Of a stretch of 64,000 nt of DNA, positions 43,501 to 57,445 are shown in pieces. The DNA is from Daphnia carinata. Taxonomy: Eukaryota; Arthropoda; Branchiopoda; Diplostraca; Daphniidae. How positions within the stretch are numbered: the stretch's first letter is position 1; the number at the start of each line of letters is the position of its first letter. The position numbers were made by a program, and so were the translations under genes. The DNA lies in contig NC_081338.1 in the NCBI RefSeq assembly GCF_022539665.2, forward strand, positions 5,692,446-5,756,445, written 5' to 3'. The notes beneath the pieces were generated by a model. The model was not told the origin of the DNA and made no database searches. It saw nothing but the letters and a program-made list of their open reading frames with translations.

Positions 43501-46500
43501 GTAGCTTTAGTTTGTTCCAGAGAATCAACTAATTGCGAATCGGCCAGGAAAGCACCCTGGGCTTTAGACAGACGGAGAAGGAGATCGTCCTCAAGAGCTT
43601 TCAAAGCGATTTTGAAATCGTTTTCTTGTTTGACCAACTCGGCTCGTGAGTTTTCCAGGTCGGGTCTTTCAGCTCTCACTACTTCGGCCAGCAGCTGTTC
43701 TTCAAGTCCGTCACGAGTAACCGTAAAGTTTAATAGAGTAGCTTGCGCTTGTAACTCAGGTCGGAAATGCGGATTAGCCAGTTTGGAATGAATAATAAGC
43801 CTGAAATCGGGATGCAGATCAACTTCCTTGCCGTCAATCTTAATTGCTTTGCCTTTCTTGACAAACTGTCGGCTCATCAAGGGATCCAGGGACGCATCCA
43901 GCTCTTCATTGACGTTTTCAATTAGAAGGACCTTGCCTTCTCTTAGGCAACGTTCCAACATTTCCTGGAAGCCTTTCAGTCCAAGGGAAGTGATTTGAAG
44001 TCGTTCTCCATAATGACCTTTAATCCATTTTAATCCTTGTAATTGGGGATCAATTAACAACGGCCAACGCTCACATGTTGTTAAAATTCCGGCGTTTTCA
44101 ATGGACATCCGATCGGCTGGAAGTCCTTCGTTGTTCCACGTAGCGATTTGGGCGGCATCTGCTAACAGATTAACAGGATCAAAACTTTCGGACAACAAGA
44201 CGGGCTTGGTTGCAAGTCCATTCAAAAACGGAATCCAGGCTTTTGTCAGGAGATGAGTCCGGTAACGTTTTGGAAATACACCAGCGTAAGAGACGAAAGC
44301 TGTTGTCAGTAGGACATCGCCGGCCATCGTCAATTCATTGCGACGTAGAAATTCCACGGCTTGGAACCATCGAATTTTTTCAGAGGCTAATCCATGAATT
44401 AATCGATTAGCTTGAACCAAAGTTCGATTTGTATGTTCTGCTTCTTCTTGGCATTCTCTCTTTTCGGCATTGGCTCTCTCGAATTCGGCAGTTAATTGTT
44501 CCAGAGTTGCTTCCAAAGTCCGCACTTTAGCTTTAATAGCGGCTTCTTTCTCCTGCGCAGCAGCCAACTCTGCGTCAGCAGCTTCCAGTGCACGTCGTTT
44601 GGGTTCGACATTGCAATACACTTCATAAAAGAGAATAATGTTGATGACCCAAGAGCAGAGACCAGCAGCTGCTGAAGATTTGGACGAGATAAATTCAGGG
44701 TCGAATTCTGGATTGTCCAGATATGGATGAATCGCCCGAATGATATCCGGATGGATGTGCTCCTTGTCGTAATTGATCAACGAATCAAGAAACTGATCAA
44801 CTCGTCCCATCATTATCTTTGATGACCTCCATGATCGATCTTTTGGAATTTTACCTATAATATCGTTCATTAATAGGAATCCTCACAAACGAAAACAAAT
44901 TAAATACCTTGTGGGGATAGAAGAACTAGGACGGCCGCTGTAACATTAGTAACAGCAAGTGGAGGTGAACTGAACGATTTGAGCTCAGTTAGATTAGCTT
45001 TATTGAGAGTATTGAGTGCTTCTTGAGCAGCTACTAGCGCTGGTTCAGCTCGAACTAAATCTTCCTCGCATTCACGTTGTCTTTGAGCTACTTCGATGGC
45101 CATAGCAGCAACGCGTTTCTCTTCCGCATCAGCAAGCAATTTTTCTTTACTGACTTTTTCAGTTTCAATGCGTACCACATTAATAAGACGATCAGCTTCT
45201 TCAGTTTTCTTTAATAATTCAACTTCTTGAACAGCTAGCACTTCTTTTAAATCATCAACTTGCAACGCAGCCACTCTTAAACGATCCAATCCATTTTCCA
45301 ATCGTCCAATTTTGGCTTGTAGCAAAGAAGTTTGCCGGTCGAGAAGACGGACAAACAATTGCAATTGTTCCAAAAATGATTTAGGTGTTGTATAGGCGTA
45401 ACGTCCTTCTGTTTGCAGCATTGACCGACAGGTGTCGCTGACACTCGAATGAACAAACGCCATAAATTGGGAAGCAGAATCGACGAATCCATCCGGCAAC
45501 TAGAACAATAAATTGATTAGATATGGCCTTAATTAAAAATATAATTCACACTTACCGGCACTGTAATGCTAGACAGGTATTTATGGGAGACTGAAAGTAA
45601 AGCTTCGTGCGGCCACGGTAAGAAGCAATCGATGGCCATACTGGCCAATAATGCGGGGAATCGTTGCGTTCTCAAACGCAGGGTCGATCCAACGGGCGAA
45701 CAGCAAAGAATGATGTGCAAATGACGCCGCACTTGTTCCAGGAAGAAACGCCAACACAAATCTCTCGAGTCCATCAATCCCAGCGCTTTCACTTCATTTC
45801 GAACAGCTTGGACGACGTTGTCAATCTCATCATCTGAGAATAGGCCGGGAATTTCTCCAGCAGCTAAGAAATCATGGATAGGACCCAATAGAGTTTCATC
45901 CACCAATTGTGCATCAGTGACTAACAAGACGGTTGGCAGTTTTTTAAGTCCAGCTTTAAGGCAAAGAGCGGACAAATCAGTCCGTAATTCAGGAATGCCA
46001 TAACCGGGCCGAATTTGTAATTGCGTCACATCATATCCAGCAACGGAAGCTGCTAGACGTGCTAAACTCTGCTTTCCGCTTCCACCAACACCAACGAGAA
46101 GGGCGTGTCCTCTCGGCAATTCAAGAATCCGATTGATCCTGCAAACATGTGAAATAGCATCTTCGAAAAGGACAAGTTCCATGACAGGATTCAACTCGTT
46201 GTAAGCTGCTAGAGCTTGCTGTAGAATACCATTGAGAGAGGTATAGCCTTCGGCCTCTCCGTATTTGGCGTCGCCCAATCCGCGTGAGAAATGGCAAAAG
46301 AGAAGAGGCGTTCGCATAACACTGGCTTCGTCTACATCGGCCAAAGCGGCGCAGCAAGATTCCAGCGCTTGATCCGAAGCCGATTGTCGATCGAAACATT
46401 TCTTGACCGTATCCACAAGCGCTTTCTTAAAGAGTTCCGCATCTTTGTCATCATTAAGTCGGTCGCCATAAACGCGGTGGGCTTCATGCGCCCAAAGACG

Positions 46501-49500
46501 GACAAGCGACAAACTCGTCTGCACCGTTTCGGGTGTACTGAGGAGCAAGCCTTTGAAGAGAGCAGACAGGTCGCGCAAATTGAAACCATAAAGAAACTTG
46601 TTGGCAGTCGCTTGGAAAATCAAACAGAGTCGTTGATGGAGAGTCATCGAAGCGACGACCAAAGCCGGAACGAGATTGAGTAAATTGGGTGCGAATCGTT
46701 GCACCGGATTGCCAAAATGACGGGTAAGCCACGAGCCGAACATGAGCTCTTGAGTTTCGTTGCTCGGTGTGCTGACAGCAAATGTTAAGAAATGGCGATG
46801 AAGACGAGAGTCGATGGTAAACGTTCCAGCTGTCGGGTTCATGCAAGCAATGTACTGGACATTCTTGATCTCTTTTGGAACCAATTTAATTCGATCGTAC
46901 CTAATTAAGTAATTGTTTTCAGAAAAATATGTTAATTTAATAGATAATAAAAGTTACCAATGACCGTAGCTGAGATGTTGTCGTAATAGAGTGTGAGCTT
47001 GGGCCGTTCCATAAATATCCATGTGTGGTGCATTGAAATCATCCAAGAAATAAATAATGTGCTTGTTTCCTGGAGGCCCATAACTTCTTCCAGCTTTCTT
47101 TTCTAAAGAATTCTCCAACACGCCTTGCAACATCTCAGATGTCATGTAATAATGCATGGGTACTGCCCTGGTGATGTACTCTTCTGGAAGACATCCCAGA
47201 GCTTCTTCCACTAACGATGTTTTGCCACAGCCTGAAGCTCCAACCAGCAAAATGGGCTGGCCAGCTCTCATTAATAAATCAAGGAAATACCGCAGACAAG
47301 TGGATTGGGCTGTTGGAACCAACGTCGTGTAAATCGGTAGATCAGGATCGGGATCGAATTTAGGAACTCTCTCCGTCCATGGAACTAACGTCTGTAATTC
47401 CGTGTCGATGCAGAAATCGAAAACGGTGGGACAACCGGGCGCGATGGGAAATCGAACAGCTTTGAATTCGCTGACCCACCAAGCGCTGAAATCCGCTCGC
47501 TGATTTGAGTTGGCGTCGCCCGACAGGGCCGAGCCGAATGCCCAGACGCAGGCAAAGACGAAATAGAGTTCGTAGAGTTCGCGAGGATTTTCAGATGACA
47601 TGATGGCGGGTGTCAACAAGCAGTCCAGCAGACGACAGAGCATCTGCAAGTGACAGATCTCCGGAATGGGCAATATGGTCCGGAAACGGGTGCGGATGAC
47701 TTCCAGGCAACTGGGGATGTATTTGTCCATCAAAATTGTCAAATGTTGTCGTTCGCCTTGATGGAGCGCTCCGCCAGGTAAATCGATATCTTCCATCGGT
47801 CCAGGATCAGTACCGGATCCTTCTGTTCGTGATTCAATCCAACTTGTAATGTAAGGTGTCCAGCCGAGATCTTGGACGTTCAAATGGACGATTCCAGCTC
47901 GAGACACTGACGACGGAGTGGCGCATTTCAAATGAGAAATCTCAAACAGCAAACGCATTTGCGGCGTCAGGGCGATACGTTCATTGCTGGCCAATGTCAG
48001 GATTTTGTTGTCGTCCATGAGCGTGTTGAGAGATTCAATCCATCTGAATTTAACGGATGAATATACTTAGTAATTTCATGATTAAAAATATATATTGTAC
48101 CCAGGATCGATGTCGCCATCGAGAACGATCCATTTAGGTCCAGCGTGTGGTTTGTTGGCGCTTTGTGCGGCTTGTTCTCGAAGAATAGAAGACAAAAGTC
48201 CATCCCGCCATTCTCTTGTCGTTGGATTGACAAAGCCAAAAAGCTCATCAGATGTCACTGCCTAACGAAAGCGAAATTACTTCAAGTTAAAGTTTAATTT
48301 CTTAAACTAATTTACTTTGGGGTCGATGTCTACGCAGACGGGCCGCAAGCGCATCAGTGCATAAGTCCGTAAAAGTGTCCGCCAAACTTGCGTTTTGCCC
48401 GTTCCGGCTCGACCGAGCAAAAAGACGGAATGTCGAACTTGAAGCAATTCGTGTAACTGGACGACTCGAGTGACGAAAATATCTTCCGGTTGTAGTTTCA
48501 GATCCAAGGCGGCCTGTCGGATAGTTCTCTCCATCGTAGCATCCGTGATGCGATTCAATTCAACCGAAGGGAAAAGATCGCCCAGCAAAGCCAGAAACAC
48601 GGGTACATCATCCGAGACCAAACGAGGTAAATTGGCGTCACGAAGGGCACCTGTTAAAATGGCATCATTTAAATTAAATAAGCTCTAAATGAGATGATTG
48701 CTAGTACCTAGTAGTAACTGCTCTTCGCTTAGGTTGTGAATCGAGTTGTTACGTTTGGAAGTTCCAGCCAAAACAAGTACAGATTTAATGGCTCTCAATC
48801 CCCAATCGTAGTGATCCTGTTTGGATAACAATCGGCAACACAGCGAGTAGTACAGTGTAACCAATTTGCGAGCTAAAGTCCGGGCTTCTAGAAAACCCTC
48901 GGCCACCAACATGATCTCGCAAATGAGGTCAGAATCTGGAACAATCATGGCACAAGGTCGGAAGAGTGATTTCAAATTCTCTGGCAACTCTGTTCGTCCA
49001 GCATATCCAGGATTCATCGTGACAAACATGCCGACCTACGTTTTAAAGGGTCATTAATGAAGTGCTTTTGATAAGTGAATGATTTAAAATGTACAGTAGG
49101 TTGCAGTTGTATTTCCTCTTCCATCATGAAAAAGCGTTCCCTATGTTGGCGAAGGGCGTCGAGAATCGAACGGATTTGGACGGCAACAACTGAGAGGACT
49201 TCAACGGAAATACGATTGAACTCGTCAAAGCAACCCCATGCGCCCGTCTGGGCCAATCCTTTGTAAATGTTGCCGCAAGTCTTGTAGTCCATTTGCTCCG
49301 AGCAATTGAATACGTAGACCAACATGCCCAGGGCTCGACCAAGATCTTTAGTTGTTTCCGTTTTACCCGTACCGGCAGGGCCAGCTGGAGCGCCGCCCAT
49401 TGTTAAATGTAAACTCTGCGTCAGCGTAATGTAACAACGATCCGTCAGGGGAGTCACCACAAGTCGCGGGGTATTTCCGAGATATTCGTACCTATACAAT

Positions 49501-52500
49501 TTAAAAAGTATTAAAAATTCAGCTGGTTTTAATGTTTAGTAATAATTTACCAGTAACGAAATTGGGCGTCGCAAATGTTGACAAAGCAGTCCTTTTCTGT
49601 GTAATTCCATCTGTTACGAGGAGAAATGTTTAGAAATTGAAAATTTGTTTTCAAGAAAAAACTGGGCACCTGTGGCGAAGCTGCGATTGCCACGCAAAGG
49701 CCTGGCTGCTTTCAACTTTATGTTGGACTAGACGAGCGACAACATCTCGTGAGTGAACATCAATAGTACAGAGAGTCATGACCTTCTGTCTGTCATTTGG
49801 ACTGAGATCAGTACCCAGCAGACCAACGAGTGAATTCAATTGGACAATCTATAATGGTAATATTAATTTTTATGAATTAAAAATGGATTTAATAAAAAAC
49901 AGACCTGCTTTCTGTGAAGATCTTTCATTGAATTTTCATAACCTTCTTCTAATCTTTGAAAAGCTGCACTGACTTCAGCGTTCCACGCAATCTGAGACGC
50001 TGTCAACGTCACTTGGGCTGGAAAGTCCCATATCCAGGCGTCTTTAGTTTTTTCTTCAAGAATAGCCACCGCTTCTTGCAGCAAAAGACGCAAAGAGACG
50101 CGCATGGAATCAGCCAGTGCATTCAACCAACCTTCTACTTGACCAACGCATTGAACTGGTTTACAAAGAGGTACGTATTCCCCATCTTTCGACCAAAGTC
50201 CCACTGCCTGATACGGTCCTGTACGTTTAAAAATAAAATAATAGAAAGCTTTCACAGAATATTTAAATTAACTTGCCATCTTTTTGGTTGTTTGTGATGG
50301 GCTCTAATTTAATGCGAGCCACAGCATCAAATAATTTTGTGAGATGCCTTTGAATCAACTGCGGACTATTGCCGTTGGAGAGAATATCGAGTAAATCGGC
50401 CGTAGAAACGAAATAGAAGCGCGGGAAATCGACACGTTTCGATTCGAGATATTGGGCCAGCGCCTTCTCGCAAAGTTGCAGTTGCACGTCGATACGGTGC
50501 AAGTCGTCCAGGACGTTGGGACGAGTAGCAACGCTGATGACATTCGGTTTCAGCAGCAACTGGCTGAGCAATTCTTTGAAACTGGCGTTCGTCTCATCGA
50601 AACGGTTCGAATCTTCGGGTAATTGTTGACGAATGTCATCCGTGCCCGATCCAGCAAAGATAGACTCCAAATGAGACCAGGATCGCTGGACCTCGCACCA
50701 CAAGGCCAGCACCTGATCTGCAAGACCCAAACGGCGTTGCCAGTCCAAGACATCGCCCATCAAGTGGGCAACGTACTTGGAGCTCGCCAAAGTCTGCAAT
50801 TGCACCTGCATTATTTAAATTAGAACCACATTTTCTAAAAGGATAAGATTAGATTTAACCTGATTGTCTTCGAGAGTTGCGATTAACTCATCTGATGCTT
50901 TTAATAGAGTCAATCCTGTTCGGGCGTGTTCTTCTTTACCCAATTCCAAGGTGGCCCAGGTAGCCTCAAGTTCTCGCAATGTTTTTTCCATTGACACTTC
51001 GCGGACAGCTCGATCGACTACCGATCTCACTTCATCTTCGTAACGATGTAGATCCAACGCCAGTAAATCGGCCAGCGTAGTATCAACTCCGGTTACTAGA
51101 CTGACTGTGAAATTGTCTCTGGATACACAAGGAAAAATTCAATGTAATTAGATAATATGGTAGAGAACAGATGATGACTTACCTGAGGAACGTTTTACGT
51201 TTAGTAGCTTCAATAAGTTGGGTCCAATGACGTTCTCGCACTGCTGGATTTTGTAACTCTGAAATAGCCTAAATAAATCACATAATTATTTAGTACCTTA
51301 TAAAATGTAGACTATTAAATTTCACCTTTAGGGAAGTCAGGAGATCTCTGACAGAGGCATCGAGTCCAATGTACGCATCCCAAGCTCTCATTTCTTTATC
51401 TAGACCGCGAATGTTTTTCGCGAAATGTTTGCACTCGATTTCCATTCTCTCCACATCAATTTCCTTCCAATGTGTCGTCTTCCAATTATCCACACTTGAT
51501 CTGATAACGTAGGAATAATCCCACAGCTGCTTGATCATCACAGTCTCGCGTCTACAATTTTTCAGGCCTCTGAATTCAGAAACGGGCACTTCAAACAAGG
51601 CAGCCCAATTGGATAATTCTTCTAAATATTTCTCCATAGCGCAAATGCGATGATGAATGTGATCCAGCGTCTTGTACGGATCTTCGCAAGAAAACCTTTG
51701 CGAATAACAAACAATGTAAAAATGTAGTTAATTATGACTTACGAATCTACCTGAAAAAGTCTTGCCGATGGAATTCATCTCTGAATTGAAGTTGTCTCAA
51801 TTCAAAAGAACCCAATTTTTTGCGAACAGCTGCGATTTCATTGGCTTGCAATGATGCAACTTGCTGTTTCGCCACACACGCCGATTCTTTAATGTCTTCC
51901 CATCTTTCTGGTAAATGCTTCAATTTCAGCAGAATCTCCTCTGATAATTCATTTTCCGATTCTCTGAGTAACGTGGCCGCCTAATGAACGTATTATGGAG
52001 ATGATTTGCTTAAAAACAAGAAATATTTGAACTCACCTCTTGTAGCGGAGCAAAGAGGGCATCAGTGCCCGACTGCCTGGAACGCACTTCAGCCAAATGA
52101 CCCATCATACGTAGCAAAGCTTCACGGCCATTATGTGCGTCTCCATTTTCATCTTCTCCCGTACGCCATACCAAACCTTCTTCAGCCTCTTGCAAGAAAG
52201 TTTCGAGATCCACGACGCTATCCATGACGTAATTTGTTACATGTTCCAACAAAAGAACTCGCCACGATCTCATGATATTTTTTATGCTCTATATCGAAAC
52301 AAGAAAAATGAATTTGAATGAACGTAATCTTAAACTTTAATACCTGGAGAGCTGGTTTCACGTTGAGTTTCAATTTGCAACTTTTGCCTACTTTCTCCAG
52401 CTCTCTGATGCAATCAGAGGTAACAGTTTTCCACTCTATTAGCTGCTGCAGTTGTTGTCTAAAGTGCGTCAGGGTAGCAGGGCTGGATGGGGCATTGTCA

Positions 52501-55500
52501 TGTATGTATTCGCCCAATAGACAACTGTGATGCAGAAAATTGTGTAAATAAACGTTGGGGTCCGTGTTCCATAGGAACGAATACTGTTCCAGCGATTGGA
52601 CTGCTTCGGATACGCCCATGACAGCGTTCGACACTGTCGCATTCAGTTCTTGTTGAAGAGCTACAACTGACGTATTAGTGTCCACGTTGGATTGAAATTG
52701 AATTTCTTTGCTGAGGGGAATCATCGAACTTGAAATTCTCGCAACACCCGCCATTAAAATAGTGAATTGTTGTATGATGCCACTTGATCCAACTGGCGCA
52801 TCCGTCCCGTTACTCACAACACATGTTAGAGGTGGTTGGAAGCTGATTCCTTCGGTGGTTATGTTTAATTGAAGCTCATACAAGTTACCCTTGTTACTCA
52901 TCTCAATGAAATGATGATACGTGTAGGTAATTGCTTTGAGTAAGCCTTCCAATATAATCCCATCAATCATCTCCAGATAAGTGACCCAATCCGTTGGTGG
53001 CAGATCTGGCATCATTTGCTGGGCTTCGCCTACAATTAATCCAATTTTCTTCGAAATGGCAGCATATTCGCCATTTTTCTTGTTAAATAATTCAACCAAC
53101 TGTTCTCCAGATGGTAACATTCCTTCTTGGAACTCGACTATCGGTGTTTTCGACCAACCATTGGCTATGGATTGGACTATTTCAGCAGCAGAAGAGAATT
53201 TTTTCATTGCCTGGTGTAGGCGCAGTGTCATCTCTGCCATTATTCGTAATTCATCCGTCACAGTCATGTCTTGACTGCCCCAGGTCCATGACGGGCTTTG
53301 AATTTTTGCCACAACATCTACTTTGATGGTGAGGAGACGTGGTTCGAGCAGACGACGTGTTGAAGGTGTCAAAGACGATTCGATGCTGCTGCAACAACTG
53401 ACAATGATATCGACCAGCTTCATCTTGGTCTTCAGAGAACTGTAAATGGCTGTCCAGGCCTGCCAACTGGGTGGCACAGTTGGTGCGTCTACGATCTGCT
53501 GCAACTGGCGACATTCGGTAACCATTCGAGCCATGGTACCTTCTGCTCCACTCTGGACACGTCCTGTGCCTCCCTCAGTGACAGTTAAAAGTGGTCGATG
53601 GATGGCGATGCGATTCATACGGGCCGTCCACAGCTCTAGATGTTGATTCATTTTAGTCTGGACAGCTTCTTCAAAAAGCTTGTGCTTCTCTTCTAGGTTT
53701 TTCATACCAACAACGTCATTTTCGATTCCAAGACTGTTACACGCGGCCATATGTCCACGAGCTCTTTTACTAATTTGCTGAATCTGACGGACGGAACTCA
53801 CCAAATCGAGTGACTCTACGGCATTGGGTAGACTTTTAAGATAATCAGAGCACGTAGAAATTTCCTGCATGGCCAGTCCAACAATACGAGGATAGCTTTC
53901 CCGGACTTTTTGCATCATGGCCGGCCGATCGAGAAAGCTGCCCAGCAGTTGGATGACGCGGTAGGCATTCAAAGGCGTTGTGGCATCTGCCAGGGCGTTA
54001 CCAGCAATGGAAATCATTTTCTCTTCTAGAGTAATGACTGAGCGTTGGAATTCGATGGCCACCGTTTCAAACTGATGATTGTCTGGATCCATGCAATCGC
54101 CAAACTGGCCACTGACGACCGGTGCTTTAATGTCGCAAAATTGGTTGCAAATATTCTGAACTTGAGCTGTTAAACTACGTCCACCCATTGCGCTCAATTC
54201 AACTCGGCTGAGTCGAGAGAATTCTTGAATCAATTGAAAGATTTTGACGATCGTCACTAGACGCTTCTCAAAGATGGTCACCTTCTCAAAAACAATTTGG
54301 ATGGGTGGATTCCACAGTTCCTTGGCTTCCGATCGACTCAATGTTAATGTGCAGCGTTTTGCTTCACGTAGACGGTTAGTTAAGTTGGGAATATTCTCTC
54401 TCTCTTCGTTGTAGAATTGGCGGAAGTGGCCGAAGATGCTGCGAGCGGCCGCAGTCTTTTCCATGGCTTCTTCAATTTCCCAGGTGAAAATTGAGCGCGA
54501 GTCGAGAAAGATGCGGCACCGTTCAATCAAAGCGTTTCCGACTTGACGGAGCAAGTTGGCCAACTTGATGGGCTGACGAAAATAAGCGCAAGTGCACCAG
54601 ACTAGAGAGGCCGTATGCAGCAAAATCCGCAAAGGCTGGGCCATTTCGGTCACATCGGCCGCTTCCAAATTTTCAAGAGGTTTAATGATGGGCTTTAGAT
54701 GAAGTGATATCTCTTGAGCCTCTGCAAGTGCAGCAATTAATCTTCTTAATAACATTTTGAAAGTGGCCGACTGGGCGCTGCCAATTTCTTCTAGAGTTGC
54801 TGCCATCTGGCGGACAACTCCTTCTTTCAATTGTTCAAATATATTTTCTAAATCTTGGCTGCGATTGCGCCAATACAAGACTTCTTCATTAAGAGATGAG
54901 CGTTCACTTATACCGCGCTCTTCCGCCTCTAACAAAGGTGTCAGTTGAGTCGTCCACTGCTGAACGCAGCTTTCCATTTCCATCCGGCTAGGTAATTCGG
55001 ATCTAGATATCCAATATTCATGTAAATAATTTTGGAATTTTTATTTATTTGTTCATACCTTGAGGCACCAGTCCACGGCCAGTACAAAACGGTTTTACCA
55101 TCAAGAAGACCTCGAGCCCGATTGACCGTTCCGCGGATGTTTCGAGCCTGACGTTCCAATTCCATTGAAACAGCAGATGGCCAAGGTGACTGCGAACTTT
55201 GATTCTCTTTTCTCCCTTTCGATGTTTGATCTAACACTGGAGCCACAACCTAAAGTAAGAAACATTCATTACAATCAACAGCAACTTATGTTTTGAGTAC
55301 AATATTTCAATACATCGTCCAGAAATGTGAGAACTTGTTCCAATGGATGTGGGGCCAGATCGCCAAAGAGAAGAGAACTACGTGGATCCTCTCGATTGAC
55401 AGGCTCAGCTCGTTTCTTCAGAAAATAAAGCGATTTCATACGAGCAGCTGAACTTCCACCTCCTGTGGTAAGCGTCACTGCAGGATGTTGAGGGCTGTTC

Positions 55501-55760
55501 AGTGGTGCATTGCTGACGGCCAAAATTCCTGGGCCGCTCTGAGTGAAGATAATAAGTGGTGGCTCCGCATTGTCAAGAAATTCTTGAATAATCTTGCGAT
55601 ATTCTTCAACAGTCAACACTTTGATCCAACGATCAGCCTTTAGACGTAGAGATTTCTGAATGACATGCGAGAGGAATTCCAGTCGGACGTCAGCCGGGGC
55701 TTGGGAAGAAGACGCATCCCCACCCAACATGATATCCAATCCTCCCGGTTTTACTGCCAT
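40507..55760 (-). CDS. Axonemal dynein heavy chain, outer-arm beta type (DNAH9/11/17 class), complete
   Basis: Microtubule motor of cilia and flagella; in a crustacean it probably acts in sensory cilia or sperm. It starts at 55760 ([20 protein letters not shown]) and ends at 40507 with the typical [13 protein letters not shown] tail. About 35-40 exons are separated by introns of mostly 55-90 nt. Domain order on the minus strand: N-terminal tail 55.7-52.2 kb (one 2.7-kb exon at 52.3-55.0); linker 52.2-49.6 kb ([59 protein letters not shown]); AAA1 P-loop [14 protein letters not shown] and CFDEFNRI near 49.2-49.4 kb; AAA2 GRAGTGKT near 48.4; AAA3 GASGCGKT near 47.2; AAA4 [13 protein letters not shown] near 46.1; stalk and microtubule-binding domain 45.5-44.4; AAA5, AAA6 and the C-terminal region to 40.5. 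Beta class is chosen from the linker wording ([21 protein letters not shown]). No break seen. Confidence 0.93.
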
Positions 55761-56194
55761 TCTTTAACTACAATTTGCACACAATTTGATTACGACATTG
55801 CTCGTGAAAGCAAACTGATTTGAGTGGAACGCTCAGACTGCAAGCGTTGTTGGATCAATTTTACCTGGGTTACGTCGTCCGCACATCACCATAATCGATT
55901 TTACGCGTCGTCTTTCGTATTAATTTCAAGGATTTGGCCAGTTGTTCAAGAAGATTGCAATGTTTCGCGATAATGCTAGTAAAAATCTCTTAGATTCTTC
56001 CATGGGTGATTTGTTCAGTGCTTCCCAAACAACGAAGGTATCTCTCCCATGGAGTTAACTGCACTAACAATAAAAACCTCCGGCGTTATTTATTGATTAA
56101 AAATCTAAAATAGGAAAATGAATTATTTGTATTGAAGAAGTTGTTGAACAAATATTAGAATGGTTACCGATTATGTCAGCTTAAACTGAACAGA
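55761..56194. other. Dynein promoter / BABAM2 3' spacer
   Basis: 434 bp. A plus-strand ORF of 32 codons at 55960 (MFRDNASKNLLDSSMGDLFS) has a GT after SASQTTK, but no downstream exon was found. Otherwise AT-rich with no motif seen. Confidence 0.35.
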
Positions 56195-57445
56195 TCAAGT
56201 TGACGAAACGTGTTTTTTGGCTCTGTTGATAAACAGTCTAATTTTTGAACTCAGCGTTTTGTGGAGATGCTTAGAAAATCCAGGAGACGAAGGCTTATGC
56301 GTGAAGGTAACTGTCTCTGTTTCTGTATACGGAATATTTTCGTCTTTACTGGTTTTGACGGGACAGTCAATTGCAAAGAGATACAGTTTCGTTTCGCCTT
56401 CAAGTTCTAAACTTTCGAGATGTGCAACATAACGAGCATCGTCCCACTTGAAGAGCAGGGTAATCTCGGAATACAAGTCCTCGTCGTAAAAAACAACGTT
56501 GCTTGGATAAAGGCCAAGTAAGGCAGAGACAATTTCACGGCCTCTTTTATGCTTCTGTCTAACCTTATTCAGAACTCGATCTAATGTGGCATTGAACTCG
56601 TGCAGGACGTTAACATCAACAGTTTGACTGGCTGAGAAGGTAAGTTGCAACTGGTCCACATAGGAACCAAGAATATGTCCAAGACAGGGAGAGATAATTA
56701 ATGAATGGGTTAGAATTTTACCATCCATACCCAGGGAATACAGCAGGCCAGCATAAATAAGGCTGCTACCAAGTTCTTTTGTTATTGGCAACCCTTCGCT
56801 GCTGGTATTCAACTTTATTAAAAAGTGAAATTTTCTTTCTTTAGGGAGGTAGCATGCTTCAATATTTTCCTCTTTTACACCAGAATTCACCAATGATTGA
56901 TAGATTTGAGCTGATTTTGAAAAAGTCATTATTTGAGAGACCTAGAAAGCAAAAATTTATATAGCTTTTGCAACAACACGCTATAGAACGAACGAGCTGT
57001 TTGCATCTTACTTGATATCTTTTGTAGATCTTGTTTAACTGAGGTAACAGTTCAACTAAGCAATCAGACTGCTGTGAATCCCAAAACTGTACCATTTGGC
57101 AGTAGATTCCAGGATCACAGTTTATGTCTTCCATACAAAGAAAATCAGGTGGTTGGGCTGGGTTTTCTGGATCGAAAATTATTTCCCAGTCAACACATTT
57201 TCCAGAAAATGGAAGACGAAACGTGAAATAATGTCCAGAATGAGGGTGAACAAAGTCAGCTTCAGAAGCAACCTTAATCAATTCTACGGGCCCACCCTTA
57301 AACTCTTGGATAACAAACAGGAAAAAAAAGTTTTACAATTCAATACTGTGGCAATGCATACAAAATGATTCTATTCACCAGAAGCCAGTGCTTTTTCCAC
57401 TAAAGCAAAAAAGGCTGGATGTATACTGTTTTCCTCCTCATTCAT
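56195..57445 (-). CDS. Babam2: BRISC and BRCA1-A complex member 2 (BRE/BRCC45), 368 aa
   Basis: Scaffold of the BRCC36 deubiquitinase complexes BRISC and BRCA1-A, which cut K63-linked ubiquitin in DNA repair and cytokine signalling. Three exons: 57379-57445, 57012-57304 and 56195-56941, total 1,107 nt, phases 1 and 0. It has two inactive UEV-like folds. The first reads HYFTFRLPFSGKCVDWEIIF then NPAQPPDFLCMED. The second reads KHKRGREIVSALLGLYPSNV then EITLLFKWDDARYVAHLESL. Length is close to human BRE (383 aa). No active-site cysteine is expected. The start (MNEEENSIHPAFFALV) was chosen because it is the only ATG exon that joins in phase. Confidence 0.88.
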
